From contig ML769409.1 of NCBI GenBank assembly GCA_009733575.1, positions 1-64,000 on the forward strand: a stretch of DNA of 64,000 nucleotides. The letters are read 5' to 3'. The translations under genes and the position numbers were made by a program. Within the stretch, counting starts at the first letter, position 1, and each line of letters starts with the position of its first letter. Positions 21,942 to 33,486 of this stretch are shown here, piece by piece. The notes under the pieces are model-generated. The model did no database searches and was not told where the DNA came from. It worked only from the letters and a program-made list of their open reading frames with translations. This stretch comes from Gymnopus androsaceus JB14. Its lineage: Eukaryota; Basidiomycota; Agaricomycetes; Agaricales; Omphalotaceae.

Positions 21942-22766
21942 AACGGTGTTGTGACAAAATGCTAAACGTGACCTGTCAAAGTGTCATACAAATACCGCAA
22001 TGCCGATCCGAGCGCTTCATCGCGTCGGACCGGACATCCCGACGGAGGTATTCCAACAATACGTTCCCCAGAATGCGTGTGTTGTGCGAAAAAGCACATT
22101 TATCTTATGGCGGTGTGAAAGGCGTAGTCAGTCACTGGAATTTTGATTTCTCGTCCGTCGAAAGTTATGACTCCTCCGAACTGAGGGACAGTCAACGTTC
22201 CTTGCGAAGTACCCACAGCTAAAATGAAATCAATAGATCTAGCTTAGTCCTATAGTACGCGCGCCCTAGATGCTGCGCCAGCTTTAAGCGCTGGTGATTA
22301 TGTAAATATAAAAGCATAGCCACTCATTCATTTTCGAGCGCTCCGAGCCGGCCCACTGGTTCCCTCTGAAAATTTCCAACTTTCTCGTTGTTCATTCCGC
22401 CAGTTTTTTGGCCTTAAGATTTTAGTACTACCGTAGCCAAGGGGGATCTGACAGCCGAATTTCCGAAAACGTCCATGATCATCCTTCGTCCGGTCCGTGA
22501 GCGCTAAAACTTTCAGACGGCGAAAACGTTTGAAGACCTTTAACTTTCAGTAGTCCTTAGAAGACAATTTTTTGAATAGACGGTAATTCTTTTATAGACC
22601 TTAAAATCGAGTCTCTGAATCCATTTGAGGTTTAAGCAAGAATTGAAAGAATCGCAAGCGAAATACTAAAATGTGTATGTGTAGTGTAATACTATGGCGC
22701 ACACATGCACTGCCATGAGTCATATGACTCCGTCATTCCGTCACTCCGACACTCAAGCTTCTATTA

Positions 22767-24333
22767 CTGTGCTATAAGGCTCCAACCGTACCGTATATGT
22801 ATACTCTCGACAGCGTAAATATACATATACAGTATATAACAGTATATTTACCATATATATACAGTTAAACATACAGTTCAGTTTTGAGTCACGAGCTCAG
22901 CAGAGCCGTGTTTTTTTCGAGGCTTTACCGGCTCATTGACATCCAATAACCCACTTCTGATCCAAACCTTCAACAAGAGGGCCTTCTGCACCGTTTCCGC
23001 CTTCGAAGAGCCATGAAGATCGGAGCAAATATGACGAGATTTTGAAAAAGTGCGCTCAGCAGACACACTGGTCGCTGGAATAGCAAGGAAGTTGCGGGCC
23101 ATTCGTGCAATAGTAGGAAATGAACCAGCATGTTGCTACAGGTATACCACATAGTGTCAGAAGTGGAAGAGACTGGCAAGAAATAGCATACCTTCCATCA
23201 TACAAGCGAGTCATGTTCATTTGCCGGGACCCCTCCCTCAAATTTGAGATAGCGAGAGATTTCATCCTCCAAATCCGCCTGGGTATTGCGAGGTGAGTCT
23301 GGAATGGACGCAACATCGACAGAGCACATTTTGCTGAGGAAACCATTCACATGGCCCTTACAACTGGAAGAAGCAGGTTGTTCGGCGGGGGCTGCATGTC
23401 GGTTTAGCTGTCGGTTTAGCTGTCGGTTTAGCTGCTGGTTTAGTGGTCGATCCACGTTGGATCCTTGGCGCATCCTCATCAGGAACTTCTTCAATTGTCA
23501 CCTTTGGTGGTGACTTTCGAGACTGCTTGCTGTGGTATGTATTCAGTACACGACATTGTTTCACCAGAGAGCAGTACTAAATTCAGATCATTTACAGCAG
23601 TAATCAAGTGTGCAAATTTTGGTAGTGCTGCATCCCAAAGAAGGTATCCAGCCTTTACTGCATCGAGAGCATATTCTACAACGAGATCCATGCCAAACGG
23701 GCCTCGAGTAATGTTGCATAGTTTCCCATCCTGATCGCGTACATCATTGCCAAAGAGCAAGTCCATGCAATGATTAAAGGTTGCCCAGCGTTCTTCAGGG
23801 TCTGCGGTAGGGACAGGCTCAGGGACCTTTCGGAAAATCTCGCAGATTTTGCTGTCTGCACATGCAGCAGGAATGAATTCGGGTAAAGATTGTATAAGGG
23901 TTTGCAATAATCGAGCAGATGCTGCACATTGGACGCGCGCCTTCAGTTTCATCCATGATTGGAGGGAGAGGGATTGAAAAAGACCTTTTTCTCGTTCATT
24001 TCGCTATACTACTGTACCTAGACAGTATTCACAACGGAGAACGCTGTTGCCAACCTACTTATGTGTAGCGGAAGCTGCGGAACTCAAGATATCAACTATT
24101 GGGTAATATTGGATGGCAGCGTTGAGTCTGGGTCTGACTCTGGGGCCTTATTTATGTAGCAGTGAGCTTCCCGTGCGCTTCAGAACGGTTTTGTAACTGT
24201 ATATATGGTTTATACAGTATATATACTGTATATTTAAATTTTTGCTGGGACCTTAGACACATACAGATACATATATAGTTGTAACCGTATATAGACAGTA
24301 TATAGATAGTACGGTTGGAGCCTTACTGTGCTA
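22767..24333. mobile_element. Inner hAT transposon nested in the outer element
   Basis: The element spans 22775-24325 (1551 bp) with 17-bp terminal inverted repeats (TAAGGCTCCAACCGTAC) and an 8-bp target duplication CTGTGCTA at 22767-22774 and 24326-24333. AT-rich subterminal TATA(C/T) repeats lie inside both ends. It carries the hAT transposase remnant on the minus strand. Confidence 0.92.
22878..23952 (-). pseudogene. hAT transposase C-terminal part, with nonsense codon
   Basis: The minus strand encodes a short hAT transposase remnant. The C-terminal dimerisation block is clear: 'ARNFLAIPATSVSAERTFSK' followed by 'ICSDLHGSSKAETVQKALLL'. Upstream, the family's 'LVWWK' is read as 'LV-stop-WK' because of TGA at 23198-23200, which looks like a TGG to TGA change. 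A three-unit 12-bp repeat at about 23397-23440 encodes QLNR repeats. The protein is far shorter than normal hAT transposases, so the element is not autonomous. Confidence 0.85.
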
Positions 24334-26432
24334 CATAATTCATTATATTTTGTACTCAGAGGTCGGATTAGAAGCATGAAACACAAAATGCAGCGAAATT
24401 GTAAAGAAAAACAACGAAAAGCAGCGAAAAGCACTGTGTGGTAGCACCGGACCGCGGGATTTCCTAATTTGGGATCATGATCATGGTACCTGTAAACTTT
24501 TAGGGACGATATCGTTAATTTTGATTTCCGATCCCCCTTGACCGTAGCTTTAATTCTATAGAAAAATATATATGTTTTGCATCCAATTGCGCGGAAAAAC
24601 GACGTGCCAAAGTATATTTACATAAGCTTTTTCTGGCGCAGCATTGACCCCGTGGGAACTAGCAGACTCTATACACATCGACGATCGTCAGTGTATACGA
24701 GTCTGCCTAGGGGAGACTAGATCTAGCTAGGCCTCACGGTGAAGTAAGTGACGTGACTCGACGAAGGAAGTAGAACGCAGCTCCAGTATCCAAATTGCTT
24801 TGTTCGTATATGTTCATGAGAGTCGACGTCGTAAAATTGGTTCCATTTCCTAGTGGAACTGCACCAAAAAAGATCACGGGAGACACGGAGGAAGAGTCCT
24901 AAATTATTGATTAGTAATGGAATGAGAAATGGCAAGTAGCTTGAAGGCACCTTGAAGTCTCATCTCGTTCATTTTAGGACCCGCAACCCGAACATATTGG
25001 ATAGTGCAAACCGTACCTCTGCCATAATCGTATGAGGTATACGCAACTGGTGCGGCAGTCTGCCAGTTGGTACCGCCGTAAACCACTATATGTGATATTG
25101 CATTAGCCATTTACTATAAACGCCTAAGAACAGAAATATACATCAACTTTGCATCAACTGGCGACATGGTCAAGAACAACTAGCCGATTTACTGAAAATC
25201 CTGGCCATTTGGGCAATAAAACCACATTTAGGATATGACAGCTAAGAATGAAATATCAAAAACGGACTAAGCATCTTTGTAGAACACATTCTCTATGATT
25301 TTGTCAGTCTCCAGCGAATCAACGGGAATTCGGCAACGAACCGTAGTCGGCGTCAGTCAAATCAGTAGCTATAACGGAGAAGACATCAATACTGGAAAAT
25401 CAGATTTAATAATGACACTGACAGTATTTCTCATATCCTGTCCCGCCTATAGCTCTTCGCCCCAGTTCAAGAGGAAACCTCCGCCAAACTAAGTCTCACG
25501 TTACGATGATACACTGAGCTGCAAATATGGAAACTGACTTCAGCAAGACACAATGGACTGCTAAACGCCACTGCTTCGTGGAAAGTATAGTAGATCGATT
25601 GGACTTGAGCCCAACTGTTAGATCCTTGGAAGTTATGAGTCACCACTACCTTTGGTTAATGAATGATGTCAGGAAATGAGACGATAGGAAGCTCACCAGT
25701 ATATGTCGACATTGGCCAGGACCAGGTGAGTCTGGCGAAAAGTTCCTGCAAGTTGATAAGGGCTATTGACCGGGCCTGCGTTGTATTCATTCTCGGATTG
25801 AACCAGGATTATTACAGGAGACGGTCAACTTTGTTACTCGAGAGCGGCATCATGTACGCACTAGGCCCTCCTTCAGTAATCTGATTTTCCGCTATTAGCT
25901 GAGCAATGATATCACGTATTTCATCCAGGCTATACAAAATGAGAACAAGGGAAAATATGGAATACAGGACACACTGGCGGTGTAATTAGCGTTATCCGTA
26001 CGAAAGGTTTCCACCAGTATTCTCCACCCAGCCAGGGAAGTCACCACCAGTCTTTTCTCCGTCTTGAAGCTCGTTAATAAAATTCATGCATTTTCAGCTG
26101 TACACACTTAATGTATGTCCAGTTAAAGCACGCCGACACACAACTGAAGCCATTATCTTTCACTTTTTGGAACAGGTCCGCCCAAAGATTGGGGTTTCCA
26201 GGAAGACGCCAAGGATGAATTTCGGCAGAGAGTACGAAGACTCGTTGTCCGAGAATCGAGAGAGACTGAGGATCCCAAATCGGTTAGACCAGTACTATTT
26301 CTTCGGAGGGGAAATGCCTCTCCAGCATTGGGATTCGCCCACGACGTAGTAAGGAGCAGGAGAAAGGATATCAAAATGTTGAAAAAAGTTTTCATCGCTC
26401 ACCGTTTCTTTTTGCTTCTGTGAGCCTTCGCC

Positions 26433-26440
26433 TTTATATA
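26433..26440 (-). promoter_or_regulatory. Conserved TATA box of dead GH35 copy 2
   Basis: TATATAAA lies at the same distance from the ATG as in copy 1, showing that the duplication included the promoter. Confidence 0.5.
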
Positions 26441-26635
26441 CTGCAGGATGTTCCACCTGACGAGTTGCAGCAGGTCAAGGAGAATTGTGAACGGCCCGGA
26501 AAAGACACCACTCTCTAGAAGCACCAACTGGATCATGGGTCAAGCAAAGTAAGATGAAATCCAATTATCAAAAACGATGATACAATAATTCATGTCTTGC
26601 CCTAACATAGAACAAAACCAACCAGCCAATAGATT

Positions 26636-27431
26636 CTAAGTTTTGCCAGTCGACTGAAAAAACCTCACCCCTTCACCTTCGGCTATGGCAATAATCTGCG
26701 CCCGGTTCGTCTTGGATAATATCACGATTGCTTGTCGAAGAAGGGGCAAAGGTAATCCAGACAATTGCGTTTCGATTGGCGGATCGGTAATCTCGTAGAA
26801 AGTCATAATTGTATTCAAGTTCCCAGTTGAGGTGACCTATAAAATGATCAATTCAATAAATGAAAGGAAGTGCTTGCGAGATGTACGCACCCATTCATGA
26901 AGAATCTCTGCCCATTCCTCTGGTAGACGCCAATATATCAGAACCGATCTATCTTGTTTTGGAGGCTCATATGCTGCAACCTTGTCTGATACCATTCGAT
27001 TAAGGATATAGGATAGATATGAAGGCAGTAGTTTCCCTAAAACCCGCAAAAAGTCAATTCAAAAATGCAAGAAAGAAGTTGTGGCGCACTATTTATGCGT
27101 TCATTCCGCAACACCTCGTGCCATTCGTTCCCTGGAGCCTCACAATCCTCTACTCTTATTGTAAATAGCCTTCTGTGTCTTGCGTATTTGAGAATGAGTG
27201 TTATCCAAGCATCCGTTTGGGTTAAGAGACTTCCAGGATGGACTTGCTGTCTGTTATCGTTTCAGCGCGCATCCGAATAGCATTGAAGTCGCCACAAACT
27301 AGACTGACGTGAAGAATGCCGCTTGTGAATGTATCGAAGGGAGTAGAAATCCTTAACAAAACGTGAGTAAATAAATGGGAAATATTCAGCATAGGTTTAC
27401 CCGTGGTGGTGGTATGAGTTGAAAGAGCCAT
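26636..27431 (-). CDS. VPS25: ESCRT-II subunit VPS25
   Basis: Five exons (27401-27431, 27305-27351, 27090-27246, 26891-27036, 26636-26836) give 193 aa, the usual length for Vps25. Family segments are all present: 'GFLLPSIHSQAAFFTSQ', 'AWITLILKYARHRRLFTI', 'NEWHEVLRNERINRKLLP', 'SVLIYWRLPEEWAEILHEW' and the terminal 'GEGVRFF'. Vps25 consists of two winged-helix domains and links ESCRT-I cargo sorting to ESCRT-III assembly at endosomes. Its usual 'PPFF' is 'QAAFF' here. The neighbouring duplicate at 19828-20224 is broken, so this is the only intact copy in the window. Confidence 0.93.
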
Positions 27432-27612
27432 CAGGCCAAAGCGTCTCATCACCGACGATATAATAAGGTTCAATATTCTTCAATATTATTGCTATCTACG
27501 GTAATTAAATGCAATAGGATAAATACTTGTAATACTAACAACTATGCTACAGCAGTGGGTAAATAGAGGAATGGATAAATGTGAAGAATAGATAACTAGA
27601 TAGATGCATAGA

Positions 27613-30600
27613 TCATGAAGCTTTTCGTCTCTCGTCTGCAAGCTGCAGCATACTTCGAAGACTCCGTTCTAGGACGGGTTTTGTGAGAACGCTGTACAGG
27701 AGAGATTAGCGGGAGTTCCAAGTTGAAAACAATGGTCGTGTGATACTCACTGATCAACGCCTGCTTCAAGATATTCCTTCTGGTCGGACACCAGTGCATT
27801 CCCTGAACGCACTAGTTAGTCCATTCATTTTAGAAATACATGTCAAAGAAACCATACCTGTCACACCGACCACAAAGTCCTGCCTCCCTAGATCCCTCAA
27901 TTTTGCAACCGCTTTGAGCCCAGAAAGCACCGGCATTTGATTATCCAGGAATATTATGTTGAACTTTAGCCGTGCTCGCGAGTCAAATAACGTGGGATGC
28001 TCGGAGTTTGAACACGAGTGACTACTCTCGCCATCCGAGTCTTGCAGCAGGAGCTTTAGCGCAAGCTCTCCATTTTCAGCAGTGAGAACAACGCATCCTA
28101 AACGTTCCAACATACGTTTCATCAACGTACGTGTCAATGCATCGTCGTCGACGACTAGGACATTCAATGGTTCAGGGAAAAGAGGAGTTGACGGTGAAGG
28201 TGGCGGGAAAGCCCTATTTGCCAATGGAGAAGGAGGATATACTGAGGGAGAAAGGGTTGCCAGTATTGATGAAGCAGGGCTTGGGAAGCGCGACATAAGT
28301 GGGTCCTGGGAGATTTCGCAGAGCTGGAGTTTGATACAGAGTTGGCAACAGAACTGGAGTCCTGGTCGGCTGGTACTCTGCTCTCAGGGACGGAAACTGA
28401 GACAGAGTTGGAAAGAGAGTCGGATTCGTAGTCGTGATGTAATCGAGATGCAGATGCATTAGAACGACACGATTCCTCTCGTGTCAAATTAGAACGGCGG
28501 GATCCCTGCCGTGTCAAAGCAGTAGAACGACATGATTCCTCCCTTGTCAAGTCAGGAAGAGGTACATCGGTCCCTGTAGACCGATCCCCGATTGTCCTAG
28601 TTGGCACAGTCGAATGAGAATCGTAATTCGCTAGGTTCAATTCAACGCTTCCGCCTGAAGAAGATTCAGAAACTTCATCTACATCGACAAATATATACAC
28701 ACCTTGATCCATCAAGCTATGTAACGCATGTTTCGACCGCAACGACTTTGGGGAAGGTTGCGTTGCACGTTGGGCAGCCGCGTCAACAGCATCGATGATA
28801 CTGTGCTTCGACTGGGTGGAATCACGGCGATGCTGTGGACTTGATTAACTGGCGGAGTGTATTCGAGGAAAAATTGCGGGCAGGTGAAGAAATGACGCCG
28901 TTGTCTTCAGCAGCCAACATTGCACTGACTCCGATACCTAGCGGTAACTCGACCCAAAATGTTGATCCTTCTCCAACTTGTGAGCGAATACCTAGACGGC
29001 CTCCGCTCAGCTTGACGATTAGGCGGACTAGTGCTAGACCCAATCCAGTTCCTTTACCACCTGCGACACAAGTAAGTAATGACCCATATGCAACCGACAG
29101 CTTAAGCTTAATTACCTTGCTGCCGACCCTGTTCAGTCTGATTAAAAGCAGCTGAAATGACCGTCAGTAAAGTCAAACACGATACAAGAGCCATACTCAC
29201 AGAACAGCTTCGACTGAGCCATATCCTGAGCTCGAATACCTGATCCAGTGTCAACAACTTCAATCCGAACCACTATTCTTTCTCGAGTAGGATCCGAGCC
29301 AAGTTCCTGATTGAGTTGATCCACATTATGGCAGCGTAAGAGAATTTCGCTCGCTTTGAGTTTGAGGAGTTTGCTCCTTCTCTTCGTCGTTGGTCATGCG
29401 TGGTGACACTGTAGGAAGGACTAAACGTGTACGAATAGTGACCTTGCCACCTGATGGCGTAAATTTGCATGCATTGCTGCTCAGAAGCGGTAAAGTTAGA
29501 AATAAGATACTTGCATACGAGTGGAATCAAACGCACCTGGCTAAATTGGTCACCACCTGCCGCAGTCTCGTCTCGTCTCCGACGACAATACCGTAATGAC
29601 ACTCTCCGCTAGGTTGCTCCTTCATATGTCTCTGTATCGCTTCATGGTCTTCACCCAGGGCTTCGTAAGCAGCACGACGGGCAACCTGTGCAAATTTTAA
29701 TAACCAGATCACACAGTGACGCACGGGAGAAATGGCATTACCTCGTCGATTTCCATATCAAGATCCGTAACGAGCTTGAGATTCCGGGCGTCGGTAGCCA
29801 GACGGAGCGGGAGAAGCATGGAACGCATAACTTGATGGAATGCATACGGCTGTACAGCTATCATGAGTTGGACGTTAGCGAAAACTAGATCGCGAACATA
29901 CTCTCGATAAGAGACTCGAATTTTCCGCTATCCATGCGATTGCTGTTGGAGATGTTTGTTAGGAAGGACGATAGCTATGAGGGATTATGAAGCATACAAA
30001 TCAAGCACGTCGTTTAGAACCTCTGCAGTTGAACGTCAATACTATGGATTAGAAGGTGATATTTACTGTACTTACTTGACATCATGCTGAGAGATCCTTC
30101 CAAAGCAGTAAACTCGAGCTCCAAGCTCTTCGCAATAGTTCCAGAAGCAGACATGTTCTGCACGGCAAGCACTGTTACACAGATTAGTCAAGATTTCCGT
30201 TCAAAATCGACTCTACATACACGCAGTATTCAAAGGAACTCGGACCTGTAATAGTCAGCAGATAAGTACAAGATATGAGCTGAAATCAACTCGGATAACT
30301 TATCATGGAAGACGTAGCTAAAATGGAAATTAGGTGCAAGAAAAGGTAAACGGAAAAGGAGTGTCACGTACGAAGTCAGCCTATATTTCGAATCTGCAGC
30401 CTTGCGTTCATTAATCTGGGCTTTTTGTGTTCTCTCAAATTGTTCCTTGAGTTCAATTCGCAGTTCGAAGAGATGTCGCGCAGATATCTCTCGCTGAAAG
30501 TGCATGTACATGAGAAAAATCTGGAATACTGCAAAATTGATGCTGTTGCGCATCCAAGAAGTCCTGTCTGGTACGATGAAAACTCCTGCGAGAATGAGGA

Positions 30601-31900
30601 AGAAGATAGGCGCCCGAAAGAGCAGGGAACCTCTTTAGATTTAGACCAAATAAGGCGACGGTTTGCAAGGCAGTCGTATAACTGTTGATATGGTAAGTTA
30701 CGTGAAAGAAACAAGGGAAAGAGATTGCGTACTAGAATGTAGACGAGAGGTCTTTAGTGCCGCAGGTGAAAAGATCAATCTTACCCGAATATCCACATAG
30801 AATTCCGAATAAAACTTGATAAAATGACCATGACCTGAGAACTGTAAGCACATTGAAGTAAACTAGCTTATTGAAGGGGTAGTACCAAGTTGTAACCAAG
30901 AGAAATGCTTGGAAAACCAGTGTTATAGTGTGTTGGAAAATTGAATGCGACGAGTAAGATGAGTGGGACGGCAGCTGGAAATGTGTGAGACGAAGGAGCA
31001 TTGGCAAAGGAAGTGAAGAGAGTTGCTCACTGCACGGCGCGAACTTGAACGTGAACAGCGTTGGATAAGATTGTCATATACTGTAAAAGGCACATTGACG
31101 CACTCCGTAATAATATATCTGAACTGATATGAGCGCTACTGACACCAATATAACCCTGAAGAAGTACTCACTTTATCAGCTAACACGGCCGGTGTGGGTA
31201 TCAATGCAGCTCCAAGCACCCAGTTCATAATGAAGAATACTGAGGCCCACAATGCCAGACGTTTTCCGTGAGCCCAGTTTTCCCTCTGGTAAGATTCCTC
31301 CTTATGAGGGTCCATAAACCTTGGGTTGAAAAAGTGATTCCCGTGGCGATAAAGCATCCCAAGCCAAACCAATGCCGCAGGACGCTTTGTAGGAGTTTGG
31401 AGTTCTTCTGGAATATTACTGACTCTGGAGAAATCAGCACTAGTCTTGTCGTCGGATTCGGAAGGCGCTTTCGACTTGAGGGATGTCTTTACCGACACAT
31501 CGTTCCAGGACCGATCTACTATCACTTCATCTACCATCTCATCTCCACTAGCATCTACCGGGACCGACGTAATGTCTTCGACAATACATCCAGCATTGTC
31601 ATCATCAGCCAAAGCATGTTGAATATCGCCCAAACTTTCCCGAACCACTGTCCCTGGAGAAGGGGCAGATACGATTTTCCTTATTCGTCGAAAAACTTTG
31701 GTTCCCTTCGAGTAAACTTTGGAGCTTCTAATTCGTTTCGCGATGCTACTATCTATGTTGGTCGAAGAAGGCTGCTTTTGGGTGACAGGAAGCGGCAGAT
31801 CAAGGGATTTTGAGCTGCGTTCGTCGGTTCCGTTTCGCATAGAGGCCATTGCAACGTCCTCGGCCCATTTTGAGGACGCAGAATGTGTCCACAACGACAT
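27613..31900 (-). CDS. Hybrid histidine kinase (membrane sensor, HisKA-HATPase-REC), with frame breaks
   Basis: The N terminus is cytosolic and Ser-rich, followed by several membrane helices (about 31200-30500). The phospho-His box 'YVFH' has its His codon at 30305-30307, and '[15 protein letters not shown]' follows. The ATP-binding domain has an N box '[14 protein letters not shown]' and a G box '[12 protein letters not shown]'. A Ser-rich linker leads to a REC domain with acidic pocket 'VVDDDALTR', phospho-Asp in 'FLDNQMP' and Lys in 'HVLTKP'. Such kinases feed phosphorelays controlling stress or development. Three places do not read cleanly: the donor after the His box lacks GT (30296-30304), and frame shifts occur near 29345-29375 and 28314-28322. 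Domains are otherwise complete. Confidence 0.8.
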
Positions 31901-32143
31901 TAACTGGCAGTGGAACCACGGCCAGCCTTTCTATGGAGGTTAACGTCGGCGTCGGAAAGCAAGCGGTGCGCAGTCTTCGGCGCCGAAATTCCTTTTACTC
32001 ACCCTATTTTTACCCGCCATCCCAAAAAATATTCAACTATGTACAGTACAATACACTGGCATCACTACTACTTAGCTCGTATAGGAACACTCCGTTCTCA
32101 GCGGGTAAGCCACCAAGTTCCAAGTAAGGAAGAAAGATGAAAA

Positions 32144-33430
32144 TCAAGGAACGCGTCTAGACCTTATAGGGCCAATTTGCACAGGATGAATCGGCTTGCC
32201 GCGTTTATCAAGAGGAATTGGAAAGTTTGTCGCTTTCCTCTTGGGTGCAACACTCATCTTCCAGTCAGAGGAGAATCCTGGATTTGCCATACCGTCACAA
32301 TCAAGGTCAACATCCAACAAAAGTTCATTGGTGATTTGTGAGAGGCCAGATGAGCGACGAGGTGTATTCCGGATGGGGGATTTACGGCGACGATGGACGG
32401 GTGAAGAGGAAGAAGGAAAGTTCTGAAGACAAAGAGCATATGCATAGACGAACACAGTTGAGGTTAAACGACGCTCACCTCTTCGAAATGATCATCAGAT
32501 AGAGATTCATCTACTGCTACGGACTGCGAATCAAGTTCAACCCAAGTCTGATTCCGTTCTTTGAGCAGAGCAACTTCCATCTTCAGTTCTCGATACTTTG
32601 TCCTTTTTGATTTAGCCTGGAAATAGATAAGCTGAATAATGAGATGCAGTTCCAGAAAATGATAGGCTGACCGCTTCTTGATGTTGCTCTAGCAGGCTAT
32701 ACAGACGACGCTTGTCCCTCTCTAGCACTTCCGTTTCCTCCTTTAACCTTTCCTTCTCCTCTCTGTCGGCAGCATGATCTTTGACCATCTTCTCTGCCAG
32801 AGACACTGCGTGATCCCTATTCTGCTTCATCTCACTGAGCTTTGAAACGAACACAACAATCCGTTCATCCTTCTTTCGAGACTCTTCGCAGACTACTTCG
32901 AAGGCTTTCGCTTTGCCTTCGGCATGGGATAGTTTCAGTCGTAGTTCTGCAAGTTCTTTGGCTTGAGCCTCCACCTGAGAGAACAATGGGACAATACGAG
33001 ACTGGAAAGTCATCGATAGCTTGTTGGAGAGAAGCCTATAACATAGAAGTTTGGTATTATTGCAGTAAAGAAAGGGTTCGTTAATCTCACCGCTCTCTCG
33101 TTATCACATTCCAACTCCTGTGCCGTCCTCTGAATTCTCGAACTCGCTCTTGTTACGCTGATAGCCTTTGCTGCAGCATCCATTTTTCTCGAGCCCTTCA
33201 ACAGTACTCGCAAGAATCGCCACCTTGGAGTCAACCAATTCCAGGTGAACGCGAAGGACAGATTCTCGATTAAACTCTTTTCGGCACAGGAAGCACTTTC
33301 CCTTGGTCGTTGTGGCATCGAAGAGATATCCATGACAGCTTTTGCAACAACCGTGACCACATGGTAATAGTTGAAACTCTGAGACGGCATAGTAGCCTAA
33401 ACAAATCTGGCAGTGTCCGTGAGGAGGCAT
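32144..33430 (-). CDS. RING-finger coiled-coil protein
   Basis: The ATG at 33430 begins a C3HC4 RING within about 50 residues ('CQICLGYY', 'LPCGHGCCKSC', 'CFLC'). A long coiled coil follows ('QAKELAELRLKLSHAEGKAK' and neighbours), then a basic Ser-rich tail ending 'IGPIRSRRVP'. A run of five A at 33183-33187 puts the RING and the coil in different frames; four A would join them. Other junctions splice well, including GCG|GTGAG to CAAG|CTA. The layout mirrors the RING gene in the inverted duplication. Likely an E3 ligase-like nuclear protein; partner unknown. Confidence 0.7.
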
Positions 33431-33486
33431 GTTGATATCGACGCGTCCAGAAGCAGGTCAGAAGTAGAGTACAAGCCAGGACGCGG

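Larger units (their letters stand above)
22236..24727. mobile_element. Outer DNA transposon (non-autonomous, hAT-like) inside GH35 pseudogene
   Basis: The element spans 22244-24719 and is flanked by the 8-bp repeat GATCTAGC (22236-22243 and 24720-24727). Its ends carry TAGTC termini in inverted orientation, followed by further inverted blocks (ATGCTGCGCCAG, TTATGTAAATATA, CAAGGGGGATC) over several hundred bp on both sides. GH35 copy 1 supplies the related empty site near 17450. Without its own insertion the element is about 0.9 kb and has no coding sequence, so it is a non-autonomous element. Confidence 0.8.
22125..26395 (-). pseudogene. GH35 beta-galactosidase copy 2, deleted and transposon-interrupted
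   Basis: The signal peptide and N terminus ('[20 protein letters not shown]') are intact from the ATG at 26395, but most of the rest of exon 1 is deleted near 26130. A large central block including the Glu-containing 'ENEFS' region's downstream part is missing near 25740. A transposon insertion at 22244-24719 splits the remainder, and homology ends at about 22125, so the whole C-terminal half is absent. Where preserved, some codons are less damaged than in copy 1, such as at 24845. Confidence 0.88.

Noticed and set aside
23358..23564. AKPTAKPT-type repeat protein frame
   Set aside because: It is the shifted reading of a three-unit 12-bp repeat inside the hAT element.
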